64,000 nt of DNA from Bog-756 sp963734435 (GCA_963734435.1 CAVTHA010000010.1:393987-457986); one strand, 5' to 3'. Positions 37,192 to 46,029 are shown, counted from the first letter of the stretch. Numbers and translations are program-made. The notes: generated by a model from the letters alone, not told the origin.

Positions 37192-38208
37192 TCACCGGCT
37201 CGGGAGCGATCGCGGTAGCCCGAACCATGGGAGCACACTGTTCTCGAAGCGGGTCATGGCGCAGATCCGGTCGCCGGTGAGGGCGAGGACGAAGAGGCCC
37301 ACCCCGTGGCTGATGCCGTCAGGGGCGCGCACGTATGCTCCGAACGCCGGCTGACCGTTGGCTCGCGTCGGCACGAGGTCGAACCTCCGGCCCGAGCCGA
37401 AGATGCTGGCGCAGAAGCGGGCCACGGCGTCTCGGCCCTCGTATTCGAAGGGCATCGGCGGCATCGACATGAAGACGTCGTCGGTCAGAAGGGCCACCAG
37501 CGCGTCGAGATCGGCGGACTCCCATGCGCTGACGAACTTCCCCACGATCGCATCCTCCGAGCGTGAGTCGGGGGCGGGAGGCGGTTCGAGGGCGGCGGCC
37601 GGCGGCCATCGTCGCTGCAGGCTGGCGCGCGCCCGCTTGAGCGCGCTGTTGACCGATTCGACGGTCGAGCCCAGCATGTCGGCCACCTCGCTCGCCTGGA
37701 ATCCGAGGACGTCGCGCAAGACAAGCACGGCGAGCTGGCGTGGCGGCAGGACCTGAAGGGCGGTCACGAAGGCCAGGGAGATCGATTCGGTCTGCTCGTA
37801 GCGGGCCTCCGGGCCGAGCGGCACGTCGATGGCACCCTCGAGGAGGGCGTCGGGATACGGCTCGAGCCAGAGGACTTCGCCGAGCCGGGTCGGCTCGGGC
37901 GGTTCAACCTTGGGCACGTCCCACTCCTTGGCCGGGCGTCGGCTGGCCGACCGACGCGCGTTGAGGCACCGGTTGGTGGCGATCTGGTAGAGCCAGGTGC
38001 GAAGCGAGGCGCGTCCCTCGAAGCCTCCGAAGCCCTGCCAGGCGGCCAGCAGCGTCTCTTGGAGGGCGTCCTCGGCATCCTGGAAGGATCCGAGCATCCG
38101 GTAGCAGTGCACCTGGAGCTCGCGGCGGTGCGGCTCGGTCAGCTGGCGGAACGCATCGCCGTCCCCGGCCCGCGCCTTCGAGATCAAGTCGGCTGTCACC
38201 ACTGTCAC
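37192..38208 (-). CDS. ECF sigma factor with C-terminal SnoaL-like domain
   Basis: 338 residues. Region 2 (DAFRQLTEPHRRELQVHCYR, SFQDAEDALQETLLAAWQ), region 4 (LPPRQLAVLVLRDVLGFQAS, EVADMLGSTVESVNSALKRA) and a SnoaL/NTF2-like tail (AIVGKFVSAWESADLDALVA, DDVFMSMPPMPFEYEGRDAV) define a sigma-70 of the long one-protein type in which the tail replaces an anti-sigma factor. The GTG at 38208 follows AGAGGGAGG; a second GTG three codons in is possible. Divergent from the dihydrofolate-reductase-like gene, 150 bases away, a common actinobacterial pairing. Confidence 0.9.
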   Translation of the reverse strand: MTVVTADLISKARAGDGDAFRQLTEPHRRELQVHCYRMLGSFQDAEDALQETLLAAWQGFGGFEGRASLRTWLYQIATNRCLNARRSASRRPAKEWDVPKVEPPEPTRLGEVLWLEPYPDALLEGAIDVPLGPEARYEQTESISLAFVTALQVLPPRQLAVLVLRDVLGFQASEVADMLGSTVESVNSALKRARASLQRRWPPAAALEPPPAPDSRSEDAIVGKFVSAWESADLDALVALLTDDVFMSMPPMPFEYEGRDAVARFCASIFGSGRRFDLVPTRANGQPAFGAYVRAPDGISHGVGLFVLALTGDRICAMTRFENSVLPWFGLPRSLPSR

Positions 38209-38358
38209 CGCCTCCCTCTTCCCGTCGCCTTGTCGCACTTCCATCCTCATATAGACACCGGCCGAGGGGCGAACTGGGCGGTCGGTGGGCGCCCAATTTC
38301 CGATGTCGCGGTGTCTACACCAGTGGTAACTGACAACGCCAACGAAAGGAGAACCGAA

Positions 38359-38944
38359 ATGGGAAAGATCGTGGTCAGCACGAACGTCTCGCTCGACGGA
38401 GTCGTCCAGGACCCGGACGGTCAGGAGGGCTTCAGGCTCGGCGGCTGGTTCGGCCAGTTCGGGGGCAAGGACCTCGAAGCGTGGGCCAAGGTCGAGATCC
38501 GACGAGGCGCTGCAGCACCGAGGCCCTGCTGCTGGGTCGGCGGAGCGACGAGTGGTTCGCCACGCGGTGGCTGTCTCGGACGTGGCGAGTGGGCGGACAG
38601 GTTGAACAGCCTGCCCAAGTACGTCGTGTCCTCGACCCTCGAAGGATCCCAAATGGACCAACGTCGACGGTGCTCAAGGGCGACGTGGTCAACGAGGTCT
38701 CCAAGCTGAAGCAGGAGCTGGACGGTGACATCGTCGTCTACGCCAGCTATCAGCTCGGGCGCACGCTGATCGAGCACGACCTGGTCGACGAGTTGCGGCT
38801 GGTCGTCTTCCCGGTCGTGCTCGGGGCCGGCGAGCGCCTCTTCGGCGAGACCAGCGACAAGACACCCATGCGCCTCGTCGACACCCAGACCATCGGTGAC
38901 GGCCTCGCCGTTCGCTCACCTACGAGGTCGTCCGAGACGCCTGA
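38359..38944 (+). CDS. dihydrofolate-reductase/RibD C-terminal-like protein, about four frameshifts
   Basis: About 190 residues: MGKIVVSTNVSLDGVVQDPD, LLLGRRSDEWFATRWLSR, GEWADRLNSLPKYVVSSTLE, LKGDVVNEVSKLKQELDGDI, VVYASYQLGRTLIEHDLVDE, LRLVVFPVVLGAGERLFGE and LTYEVVRDA. These are the NADPH-binding reductase fold blocks of the DHFR-like family (pfam RibD_C). Breaks near 38510, 38575, 38655 and 38912. An AAAGGAG site precedes the ATG. Possibly under control of the divergent ECF sigma factor; substrate unknown. Confidence 0.82.
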
Positions 38945-39050
38945 CTAGCCGGCCTGAGCTCCGGATAGCACCGGCCGACTTCAGCTTCCGATCGAGGTCG
39001 GCCTGGTGCGATGCGGTGACACGAAAGAGAGCACGAGCAAGTCCGAGGAG

Positions 39051-39418
39051 ATGAAAGTGACCACGATCGCTTCACCTCAGCAAAGCCGTCGAAAGGCCTC
39101 ATCGACGGGCCAGGGGATGACCGTACTGCTCACCGCGGTCGCCCATTTTCATGGTGACCCTCGACGCGCTCGTCGTTGTGACGGCGCCTGCCGTCGATTC
39201 ACAAGACCTTCGGCGGCGGCACGGCGACCCTGCAGTGGACGGTAAGTGCATACACCATCGCGTTCGGGGCTGGCATCCTGACAGCAGCGGCCATCGGAGA
39301 CCGGCTCGGTCGGCGCCGGGTCTACGTGGTCGGATTGGCCCTCTTCACGGCGGCGTCCAGGTCGAGTCGAAGGACGAGGTCATCGGGGAGTTGGCATGGA
39401 TTGGTCCACGTGTCCTAG
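39051..39418 (+). pseudogene. N-terminal fragment of an MFS (DHA2/EmrB-like) drug transporter
   Basis: The first 105 or so residues of a 14-helix multidrug exporter can be read across two frame changes: MTVLLTAVA, FMVTLDALVVVTALP, TLQWTVSAYTIAFGAGILTA and GDRLGRRRVYVVGLALFTAA (the conserved loop 2-3 motif). Then the family similarity stops abruptly and the frame ends at 39418. Unlike the simple frameshifts elsewhere, three quarters of the gene is missing, so this is a real remnant. Confidence 0.65.
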
Positions 39419-39602
39419 CGAGGGCGCCTCGACAACTGGAAGCCGTGAAGCGGCAAACGTTCATTGTCCCGGAACATGCCGCTCGGGGACAGCTCGATGC
39501 GCACAGCGTCTGCCTGTGAAGCCAGCCCCCGGTGATGACCGAGTTCCCCGCCTGGACTTCGTTCTCAACAACTCAGTCATCCTCAGCGCCCGTAGAGTCC
39601 GA

Positions 39603-39630
39603 GAGTGCCGGCTCGACCGAGCCGGCACTC
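39603..39630 (-). terminator. strong hairpin after the SRPBCC gene
   Basis: A perfect 12-base-pair stem (GAGTGCCGGCTC / GAGCCGGCACTC) with a GACC loop lies 18 bases beyond the stop of the SRPBCC gene. There is no U-run, which is common for actinobacterial terminators. Confidence 0.6.
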
Positions 39631-39647
39631 CCCGAGCGGACGAGGAC

Positions 39648-40097
39648 TTATCCTGCGGCAGGCGCAGTCTGGGTCGATGTGTCGGGTCCCACATCACCAC
39701 CGGCGGAGACAACTGCCAGTCGGTCGAGGTAGTGGTCCCAGCCGTGAGTGTGGTCGGCCACGGCGTCATCGGGCAGACCCCGGTGCACGAGGCGCACCCT
39801 GGTCTTGTCGCCGTCAGGGATCAGCGTGATCTCCACCTCGGTCGAGCCGGCGGGTATGGGGTGATCGGGCTCGTCCCATCCGAAGGTGAACACCACCTTG
39901 CGGTCGGGCACCACCTCCACGAATTCGCCCGCCGCCGGGTGCTTCCCCTGCGCCAGCACTCGATAGGTGCCGCCGACCCGCGGATCTAGTTCGGCCTCGG
40001 TGCCCATCCACAGGACGTGCCGGGCCGGATCGGTGAGGAAGGGAAAGATCGTGGTGGGACTGGCGTCCATCACGATCTCCCGAGTCAGTTCAGCCAT
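39648..40097 (-). CDS. SRPBCC (AHSA1-like) protein
   Basis: 149 residues: MAELTREIVMDASPTTIFPF, LWMGTEAELDPRVGGTYRVL, GEFVEVVPDRKVVFTFGWDE, TEVEITLIPDGDKTRVRLVH and GWDHYLDRLAVVSAGGD form the helix-grip fold with its long C-terminal helix. SRPBCC proteins bind hydrophobic ligands; AHSA1-like members next to ArsR regulators are very common but poorly defined. The start overlaps the ArsR stop by eight bases (ATGGCTGA), so translation is coupled. Confidence 0.9.
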   Translation of the reverse strand: MAELTREIVMDASPTTIFPFLTDPARHVLWMGTEAELDPRVGGTYRVLAQGKHPAAGEFVEVVPDRKVVFTFGWDEPDHPIPAGSTEVEITLIPDGDKTRVRLVHRGLPDDAVADHTHGWDHYLDRLAVVSAGGDVGPDTSTQTAPAAG

Positions 40098-40413
40098 CGG
40101 TAGTTCCTTTCTCTCGTTCGGCCGACTCGGCCAGGTGCTGCAGACGTTGGAGACCGCCGGTCCAGTACTCGTCGAGGAACTGGCGGAGGCAGTCCATCTG
40201 GGCGTGATTGGCCCGGTAGAGGCGACGGGTTCCGTCCCGCCGTTCGATGAGCAGTGCGGCCTCCCGCAGGACGCCGAGGTGTTGGGAGACGGCCGACCGG
40301 GTGACATCGTCGAACCGGGCTGCGATCTGGGCTGCCGGGAGCTCTTCGGTCCACACCAGTTTGAGGATCTCCCGACGGCGGGGTTCGGCCAAGGCCCTGA
40401 ATGCGGTGTCCAC
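40090..40413 (-). CDS. ArsR-family regulator (SRPBCC-associated)
   Basis: 107 residues of winged helix: FRALAEPRRREILKLVWTEE, LPAAQIAARFDDVTRSAVSQ, HLGVLREAALLIERRDGTRR and a C-terminal dimer helix. No metal-binding cysteines, so not an arsenic sensor. I place the start at GTG 40413, not the GTG two codons earlier, because the -10 box ends at 40421 and transcription would begin right at 40413-40414 (leaderless). First gene of the ArsR-SRPBCC pair, likely self-repressed. Confidence 0.88.
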   Translation of the reverse strand: MDTAFRALAEPRRREILKLVWTEELPAAQIAARFDDVTRSAVSQHLGVLREAALLIERRDGTRRLYRANHAQMDCLRQFLDEYWTGGLQRLQHLAESAEREKGTTDG

Positions 40414-40420
40414 GGCCACA

Positions 40421-40449
40421 ACATTAGTGGTTGCTTACGTAAGTGTCAA
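40421..40449 (-). promoter_or_regulatory. sigma-70 type promoter with dyad, leaderless ArsR start
   Basis: On the minus strand TTGACA (40449-40444), 17 bases, TAATGT (40426-40421), then a GTG start seven bases further. The spacer begins with CTTACGTAAG, a perfect palindrome well placed for ArsR repression. Confidence 0.7.
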
Positions 40450-40587
40450 CTAACTAATCAGCGGCCAAGGTCACGCCGGCCGAACAAGCAAACGGACCGC
40501 GGGGGATCGACGATGAGGACAAGGACGATGGGTGCCAGGCCAGCGCGTCCAGGGAACCGGCGCGGGAGCAGCAACTGCAAGTATTGG

Positions 40588-40617
40588 TTGCACATCTGCT
40601 CTAAAACGTGCTACTGT
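40588..40617 (+). promoter_or_regulatory. promoter for the plus-strand SRPBCC-ArsR pair
   Basis: TTGCAC (40588-40593) and TACTGT (40612-40617) are 18 bases apart. The surrounding GGTTGCAC...GGTTGCAG direct repeat flanks the boxes and may be an operator. Transcription would start near 40624. Confidence 0.45.
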
Positions 40618-40724
40618 AGGTTGCAGTTCGAGCGTGGGAGTGAGCGATGACCCACGTGCGACGCCAACTGGCGGGCACCCGCGACCGGCGACAACCGTCG
40701 CGCTCAGGGAGGGATCGGATACTG

Positions 40725-41170
40725 ATGGCAGACCTAGTGATTGAGCGGGAGGTTCTGATCGAGGCGTCGGTACAGGTGGTGTGGCACACCATCACCGAGC
40801 CTGATCAGATGAGCCAGTGGTTCGCCGATCGGGTCGAGCTCGTGATCGAACCTGGTGCTCATGGCTTCATGGGGTTCGGTGACCAGGGCGGCCCGGTCGT
40901 CGTGGAGACGGTCGATCCTCCGACCCGCTTCTCATTCCGCTGGAACCATCCCCGCGGGAAGAAGCGGTGGCCGGCAACTCGATGCTCGTTGAGTTCACGC
41001 TGACGCCCGAGGGCGACGAGCGGACCCGTCTTCGAGTGGCCGAAAGCGGCCACGAACTGCGCGCCTGGCCCGACGCGGAGAAAGAACGCTATGCCGACGA
41101 GCACCGGGACGGCTGGGCCGGGTACCTGGACCGCCTGGCCCAGATGATCGCCAAGGGCCAATTGGGATGA
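40725..41170 (+). CDS. SRPBCC (AHSA1-like) protein, one frameshift
   Basis: About 148 residues: MADLVIEREVLIEASVQVVW, ITEPDQMSQWFADRVELVIE, VVVETVDPPTRFSFRWNHPR, then after a shift EEAVAGNSMLVEFTLTPEGD and HRDGWAGYLDRLAQMIAKGQ. The break near 40965 is a G run one base short. GGGAGGG lies upstream. The stop overlaps the following ArsR start (ATGA); here the order SRPBCC then ArsR is the reverse of the neighbouring module. Confidence 0.87.
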
Positions 41171-41517
41171 CGGCGCAGGCCGATGACGAGTTGTGGTCGG
41201 CCATCGCCGACCCGTCTCGTCGCCGGGTCCTCGACCTCCTGGTCAGTAATGCTGATGTCAGTGCCAGCTGGTTGGCCGGCCGGGTGCCGTTCTCCCGCCA
41301 AGCCGTCTCCAAACATCTGGTCGTGCTCGAACATGCTGGGCTGATCAGCCGGCGCAAACAGGGTCGGGAGGTTCTCTACCAGGTGGAAGCCGACCGTCTC
41401 GACCAGGCAACTCAGGCCATGGCTGACCTCGCTGCGCAGTGGGACCGGCGGCTCGGCACGATCAAACGGCTTGCCGAGGCAGCGCAGGCAGAAGCCAAAA
41501 GGAAGCGAAGGCACTAG
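41167..41517 (+). CDS. ArsR-family regulator (SRPBCC-associated)
   Basis: 116 residues: LWSAIADPSRRRVLDLLVSN, WLAGRVPFSRQAVSKHLVVL, EHAGLISRRKQGREVLYQVE and a long helical tail ending KRLAEAAQAEAKRKRRH. No metal ligands. Coupled to the SRPBCC gene by ATGA. Probably represses its own operon. Confidence 0.9.
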   Translation: MTAQADDELWSAIADPSRRRVLDLLVSNADVSASWLAGRVPFSRQAVSKHLVVLEHAGLISRRKQGREVLYQVEADRLDQATQAMADLAAQWDRRLGTIKRLAEAAQAEAKRKRRH

Positions 41518-41553
41518 TCCGAACAATATGAGGAGACCGCCATGAAACATGAA

Positions 41554-41609
41554 TCAGCTTGTATTGGCGTGACCCAGCGTGCCGATCATTGGCATAACCG
41601 CCGCCGAAC
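41554..41609. repeat. dispersed repeat, copy A
   Basis: Begins CAGCTTGTATTGGCGTGACC and ends TAACCGCCGCCGAAC. It matches the segment at 45023-45081 in its ends (GGCGTGACC, TGCCG, TGGCA, ATAA/TAAC then CGCCGCCGAAC), with small gaps. No gene in either copy. It may be the end of a lost insertion sequence or a small non-autonomous element. Confidence 0.45.
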
Positions 41610-41675
41610 TGAACGGCGATCAGGGACGGGTTGGCCGTTGAGATGACATCGGTTATATGTGATGGGCTTTTGCCC

Positions 41676-42227
41676 ATGAGCATCGAGCGTTGGCCCAACG
41701 AAGACGAGATGGTCGCCGAGCTTTACGGTGGTGTTTGGGCTGATCCCGAGAGCTGGGCCAAGCGATGCCACCCTGACGGATGCGTCGTCTGCACTTCCGG
41801 GCGGCCCTACGGGATCATCGGCGAGCTCGGTTACAGCTGGATCACAACCGACCCCGAAGTCGCCGTCTTCGGCTACGTGTGTGTCATCTCCAAGTTGCAC
41901 GCCGTGGAGCCGTTCGATCTACCCACCGCCGACCAGGCCACCTTTTGGCGTGAGGCGATGGCCGTCGCGAGGGCTCTTAGCCAGAGGTTGCGTCCAATCA
42001 AGATGAACTACGAGATCCACGGCAACACCTTGCCGCACCTGCACATGCACCTGCTTCCACGCCAACCAGACGATGCCTTCGTCGGTCGTCCGATCGACCT
42101 GAAGGAGTTCCACCACCGCTACACCGAGTCCGACCTCGAGATACTCAAGGCTGCTGTCCGCTCGGCCGCCTTCGACGAGGCATTGCTCCGGGGACGCTCG
42201 CCGCCTGCCTCAACATCCCAGCGATAG
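41676..42227 (+). CDS. HIT-family (histidine triad) hydrolase-like protein
   Basis: 183 residues from ATG 41676; an earlier ATG at 41643 is possible and neither has a clear ribosome site. Family marks are the zinc-type CHPDGCVVCTSGRPYG segment, GYVCVISKLHAVEPFDL, MNYEIHGNTLPHLHMHLLPR with the histidine triad, and an acidic C-terminal helix. HIT proteins hydrolyse nucleotide phosphoramidates or dinucleotides. Convergent with the MarR gene downstream. Confidence 0.85.
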   Translation: MSIERWPNEDEMVAELYGGVWADPESWAKRCHPDGCVVCTSGRPYGIIGELGYSWITTDPEVAVFGYVCVISKLHAVEPFDLPTADQATFWREAMAVARALSQRLRPIKMNYEIHGNTLPHLHMHLLPRQPDDAFVGRPIDLKEFHHRYTESDLEILKAAVRSAAFDEALLRGRSPPASTSQR

Positions 42228-42246
42228 GACCAGGAGGTTCGTGTCC

Positions 42247-42729
42247 TCAAAGGCCTTGGGGGACGGCAGGTGAAGCCGTTAAGTGCTCGGTCAGCAGCTC
42301 AAGGGAGCTGTGCAGTTGGGCGAAGCGCCGCGGCCCCAGGATCTCGGCAATCCGCCGCTCGGCCACCCCGGCCTCGGCGTAGATTGTCTGCCCGAGTCGC
42401 CGTCCTTTGGAAGTGAGTCGGATCACGCGAGCCCTTCCGTCGCCCGAATCGGGCACGCGCAACAGGTACCCGTGTCGCTCCAGGTGCCCGAGTAGGTCGT
42501 TGACTGACTGCTTCGTGATCCCCACCCGGTCTGCAAGCTTGCTCGGACGTAGTCCGTCGAGGCCCGGATAGCGCCAGAGCCCGACGTGGGCGGCGTTCAG
42601 ATCGTCGTATCCCGCCGCAACGACGCCTTCATACAGCTGATCACGGACCCACTGCCAAACGACACGGAGCATGGCGCCTACGTACGGGCTGGGCTCGTCG
42701 TTCGGGTTGTCGAAGGAGTCGCTTGACAT
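42247..42729 (-). CDS. MarR-family regulator
   Basis: 160 residues: AAHVGLWRYPGLDGLRPSKL, ADRVGITKQSVNDLLGHLER, HGYLLRVPDSGDGRARVIRL (wing), and a C-terminal dimerisation helix. It is divergent from a cupin gene and the gap contains repeated TCGTAAGG motifs, so it probably represses itself and the cupin-VOC pair. Confidence 0.88.
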   Translation of the reverse strand: MSSDSFDNPNDEPSPYVGAMLRVVWQWVRDQLYEGVVAAGYDDLNAAHVGLWRYPGLDGLRPSKLADRVGITKQSVNDLLGHLERHGYLLRVPDSGDGRARVIRLTSKGRRLGQTIYAEAGVAERRIAEILGPRRFAQLHSSLELLTEHLTASPAVPQGL

Positions 42730-42731
42730 AG

Positions 42732-42764
42732 TCGTAAGGTTACCATACGATAGAACTCGTAAGG
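42732..42764. promoter_or_regulatory. candidate MarR operator
   Basis: The inverted repeat TCGTA-N9-TACGA (42732-42750) is followed by a direct copy of its left part, TCGTAAGG (42757-42764), between the divergent MarR and cupin genes. Confidence 0.55.
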
Positions 42765-42812
42765 GTTCCTGACTATTCGATCCAGGACAGTTTCTACTAG
42801 GAGGTGACCGAA

Positions 42813-43322
42813 GTGACGGCAGCAGTGGTTGACTCCCCCGAGGCCGAGCAGGCGAAGGCGTGGTGGTTCCTCGACACCTTGGTCGTTGAGCACCGTTGCG
42901 CACCGGGAATGGACACGGTCGTTCTCGAGATGACTTTGCCGGTCGGCTCTGCACCCCCGCTCCACGTGCACGACGACCTCGATGACACCTGGTACATCCT
43001 CGAAGGCCAGATGGTCGTGCGCTGTGGTGAGGATGAGCTAGTCGCCGGACCTGGGCACTGGGTCTCCATGCCCCGCGGCGTGCCGCACACGTTTCGGGTG
43101 GTCGGTGACCGCGAGGCGCGGATCCTGCTTGTGCACGACAACGCCAGCTTCCGTGATCTCATCCGCGACATCAGCACCCCAGCCACGGCGCGTCTCGTGC
43201 CGAGCCACCCAACGTACCCGCCTATGGACGAACTGGCGCGCATCGCTGCGTCCCATGACCTCAGACCGATCGGGCCCCCCATGAGCATCGAAGCCAGCGA
43301 CACGATCCTGGCCGCGGGCTGA
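42813..43322 (+). CDS. cupin-domain protein
   Basis: 169 residues. The GTG at 42813 is chosen over the GTG at 42804 because the strong AGGAGGTGA ribosome site would otherwise overlap the start codon. Cupin motif 1 is PPLHVHDDLDDTWYILEGQM and motif 2 is GHWVSMPRGVPHTFRVVGDR, giving a His/Glu metal site. Such small cupins may be dioxygenases, isomerases or sensors. Four bases later the VOC gene begins, so the two are one transcript. Confidence 0.87.
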   Translation: MTAAVVDSPEAEQAKAWWFLDTLVVEHRCAPGMDTVVLEMTLPVGSAPPLHVHDDLDDTWYILEGQMVVRCGEDELVAGPGHWVSMPRGVPHTFRVVGDREARILLVHDNASFRDLIRDISTPATARLVPSHPTYPPMDELARIAASHDLRPIGPPMSIEASDTILAAG

Positions 43323-43326
43323 ATAG

Positions 43327-43752
43327 GTGACGCGAAGCGGAGTAGGCAGCCTCGTAAAGGTCCAAGCCCTGAGTCACGTCGTGCTCAAGGTCCGAGAGCT
43401 GCAGCGCTCAGAGGACTTCTACGTGGGCCTATTGGGTATGCAGGTCATCTCGCGGATCTCGGAGCCGCCCATGGCCTTCTTCAACTTCGGGAACGAAGGG
43501 AACCATCACGACTTCGCGCTGATGGAACTCGGTTGCAGTGCCTCATCGCGAGACGAAGATTCGACCGGGCTTGCTCACGTGGCGTTCAAGATCGGAAGCT
43601 CCGACGAGGAGCTCGCTCTCGCAAGGAGGATGCTCCATGGCTCGCGGACCCCGGTTCTCTACGAAGCGGAGCGGGGCTTCGCGACGAGCGTGCACGTGCT
43701 AGATCCAGACGGGAACGAGATCGAGCTGTACGTGGACAAAGCTGACGCTTGA
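43327..43752 (+). CDS. VOC-family protein
   Basis: 141 residues, GTG start. VQALSHVVLKVRELQRSEDF, LLGMQVISRISEPPMAFFNF, NHHDFALMELG (metal His/Glu), LAHVAFKIGSSDEELALARR, and VHVLDPDGNEIELYVDKAD form the two modules of an extradiol-dioxygenase-like VOC protein. It follows the cupin with almost no gap. Confidence 0.85.
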   Translation: MTRSGVGSLVKVQALSHVVLKVRELQRSEDFYVGLLGMQVISRISEPPMAFFNFGNEGNHHDFALMELGCSASSRDEDSTGLAHVAFKIGSSDEELALARRMLHGSRTPVLYEAERGFATSVHVLDPDGNEIELYVDKADA

Positions 43753-43789
43753 CCACGGATCCCCTAGTGCCTGGTTGAGACTTGTTGAC

Positions 43790-44155
43790 TCACCACTCGA
43801 CGCCGGTGGAGACACAGAACTCGTTGTTCTCAGGATCTGCCATCGTTACCCAGCGAGTCGGCCCGAAGCTCCGGACGCCATCGTGGAGTCGCCGTGCGCC
43901 GAGCGCCTCCAGCCGCTCGACCTCGACCTCGACATCCTCGGTGACGATGTCCACATGCATGCGGTTCTTCCCGGCCTTCGGCTCGGGTACCCGCTGGAGA
44001 AGGAGCGGGGAAGCATTCACGTCCTGGGGCACAAGGACCGCCAAGGATGGCTCTGAGTAGTGCACGCGGTAGCCAAGCGCCTCCCGCCAGAACCCCATCA
44101 GCTTCTCCGGGTCGGAACAGTCGAGGACCACCTCCAGCGTTACGTTTCGGCCCAT
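43790..44155 (-). CDS. VOC-family protein (Glyoxalase_6-like)
   Basis: 121 residues from ATG 44155, which has AGGAGGAAGGGC in place. MGRNVTLEVVLDCSDPEKLM, FWREALGYRVHYSEPSLAVL, KAGKNRMHVDIVTEDVEVEV, and WVTMADPENNEFCVSTG are characteristic of the short actinobacterial Glyoxalase_6 group. Convergent with the cupin-VOC pair. Confidence 0.85.
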   Translation of the reverse strand: MGRNVTLEVVLDCSDPEKLMGFWREALGYRVHYSEPSLAVLVPQDVNASPLLLQRVPEPKAGKNRMHVDIVTEDVEVEVERLEALGARRLHDGVRSFGPTRWVTMADPENNEFCVSTGVEW

Positions 44156-44482
44156 GCCCTTCCTCCTCACGGAGCCACCGTCACCACAAGGCTTTGTGTA
44201 ACCGAGATCTTCCCGGAGCGCCAGGCCGGGAGCGGGGATCCAAACCCCCCTCCGTCTGTGGCGGCTGGAACTGTCAACGTCCCCAGACCAGGCGGTGGTG
44301 TCCGGTTATTTCGGCGATCTGCGTTTGGAGAGGTGTCCCATAACCCTCTCGCCAGTGCGGGCCGAGGGGTGACCCAGGGGGCCGTTCGGGGATAGGAGTA
44401 ACACACCCAGTAAGGGAAGGACTACCACGAGAAGTTCGAGGGTCGCGGCCAGGGCGGACGCAGCCGACGACGGGGGGAGCCG
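44156..44482. other. intergenic region, no gene seen
   Basis: About 330 bases between two minus-strand genes. Reading frames here are short and have no recognisable motif. I see no tRNA or clear repeat; two G/C-rich stretches could form weak hairpins. Confidence 0.4.
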
Positions 44483-44782
44483 TCAGGATTGTTGGGCTGA
44501 CGACCGAGCGTGGACGGTGTCGTGGATGAGCATGAACCGCATCGACCACAACCCGGGTCGTGGCTCGGGAAGCTCGTGCCGGGCCCAGAGGAACCCGGTC
44601 AACGTGAGGACGACGACGGTGAGCCAGATGATCAGCCCGGCGGCCAAGACCCACGGCGTGCCTCCCGACAACAGCACGATGAGCCCCGCGATTGCGACGG
44701 CCAGCCCGACGTACCCCACTCGAAGGGACCAGACGGACATCCTCCAGTATCCGTTGTACTGCAGCTCCGGCGGCTCGTCCAT
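44483..44782 (-). CDS. small membrane protein of unknown function
   Basis: 99 residues from ATG 44782 (MDEPPELQYNGYWRMSVWSL). Two membrane helices are visible, GYVGLAVAIAGLIVLLSG and WVLAAGLIIWLTVVVLTLTG, then FLWARHELPEPRPGLWSMRF and a polar tail. No family recognised. A longer upstream frame exists but is unlike coding sequence. Confidence 0.6.
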   Translation of the reverse strand: MDEPPELQYNGYWRMSVWSLRVGYVGLAVAIAGLIVLLSGGTPWVLAAGLIIWLTVVVLTLTGFLWARHELPEPRPGLWSMRFMLIHDTVHARSSAQQS

Positions 44783-45209
44783 GCCAGGGATTGTGCGGCA
44801 GGACGGAGCGGCCCGCAAGGGTCGGACGACGCTCTTCTTCGTCCAAGCCCCGGACCAGCCAGCGCGTGGGCCGTCGAGGTCTGCCGAACTGCCCCGGTGC
44901 GAGCCGATTGTCTGGCCGACCCCCGGTCGTGGGAGCAGTGGCACAGGTTCATGAAACCTGGGCCGGACTCACGGCGGCTGAGCGGCAGGACTGGGATTAG
45001 CACCCACTAACGAAGGAACTAACAGCTGGTGTCGGCGTGACCTCACTGCCGGTCTCTGGCACTCGATAATCGCCGCCGAACCGGCATTAGCGGACAGTCA
45101 TCGCACCGTTGGCTCGAGTGTTATGGGCGACCTTCGGCCCGCGCTGGCCGTGCGAGAACCGTCGATGGTGCGGATCGGTGGCCCGGATTGATTCTTCGTT
45201 TCGCTGCTC
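44783..45209. other. intergenic region carrying dispersed repeat copy B
   Basis: About 430 bases without a supported gene. It contains the repeat at 45023-45081 and otherwise no recognisable motif. Possibly scar tissue of a lost mobile element. Confidence 0.4.
45023..45081. repeat. dispersed repeat, copy B
   Basis: Begins CAGCTGGTGTCGGCGTGACC and ends AATCGCCGCCGAAC. Counterpart of 41554-41609 in the same orientation, 3.4 kb away. Confidence 0.45.
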
Positions 45210-45793
45210 TCAGATCCGATAAGTCAGAAGGGCCCGACCCGAGCGACCGGCCTCGCACCGAACAAGCTCGAGCGTTTGTCGATGCCTGGCGCCCGCAAAT
45301 GGCGCTTTACCACCGCCCAGAACGATCGGGTGAACGATCAGCCTGAGTTCGTCTATCAAGCCCTCGTTCAACAGGCTCGATACGAGCGCTGAGCCCCCGA
45401 TCACGTAGATGGCGCCGCCCGGCTGGTCCTTAAGAAGCCGGATCTCATTGACGTCACGTATGAGGCGAGCTGTCTCCCATTTCGGTTCGTCAAGGTGGTC
45501 GATAGAACGTAGTGCGGCGTTCGCTGAGTCCACTGCGCATACTCGACTTCACCCTGCGTTGGCTCACGCCCCAACATCGCGGTGCCGCTTGCCGGATCTG
45601 CCGCGATCGACCCCCATAACTGTTCGTAGCCAGTGTACGTTCCGCCTCCGATGACGGCCGCGTCTGCGTCTGGGATCAAGGCGAGCGCGTCATTCCACGC
45701 ATCCACCCAATCGACCGCCCCGTCGGCTCCCTGCATGTAGCCATCCAGCGACATCTGCAGCGCGGCAATGGCGACCCGACATTCCTTGCTCAC
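45210..45793 (-). CDS. dihydrofolate-reductase-like (RibD_C) protein, one frameshift
   Basis: About 194 residues, GTG start after GGAAGGAGAG. VAIAALQMSLDGYMQGADGA, AAVIGGGTYTGYEQLWGSIA, TPHYVLSTTLT, then in the next frame EPKWETARLIRDVNEIRLLK, GGAIYVIGGSALVSSLLNEG, LIDELRLIVHPIVLGGGKAP. The break is near 45475. This is the second of three such reductase-like genes in the window. Confidence 0.85.
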
Positions 45794-46029
45794 TAGTCTC
45801 TCCTTCCACTAGGAGTTGTCATCTCGTCACCACCGGACGATTGGTGACGGCCCGCACTTCACCTCCAAGTCGTGCGGGCTGCCTAGGCACGTCGAACTCG
45901 CGTTCCGCACAGAGTCGGCGATCTCGCTGTGACGGACATGTCCCAGGATACGTAGCAGAATGTCAGAGCGTTGCCCCGAGGTGCGGTTCGGGGACCGGCG
46001 ACAGCAGCGCACCGAGCCTGCCCGCGGCC

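Larger units (their letters stand above)
40414..40724. other. divergent regulatory region between two ArsR/SRPBCC modules
   Basis: About 310 bases between the minus-strand ArsR and the plus-strand SRPBCC gene. It holds the leaderless promoter at 40421-40449 and a second promoter at 40588-40617. A run of weak reading frame from 40647 could extend the SRPBCC start but lacks family character. Confidence 0.5.
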
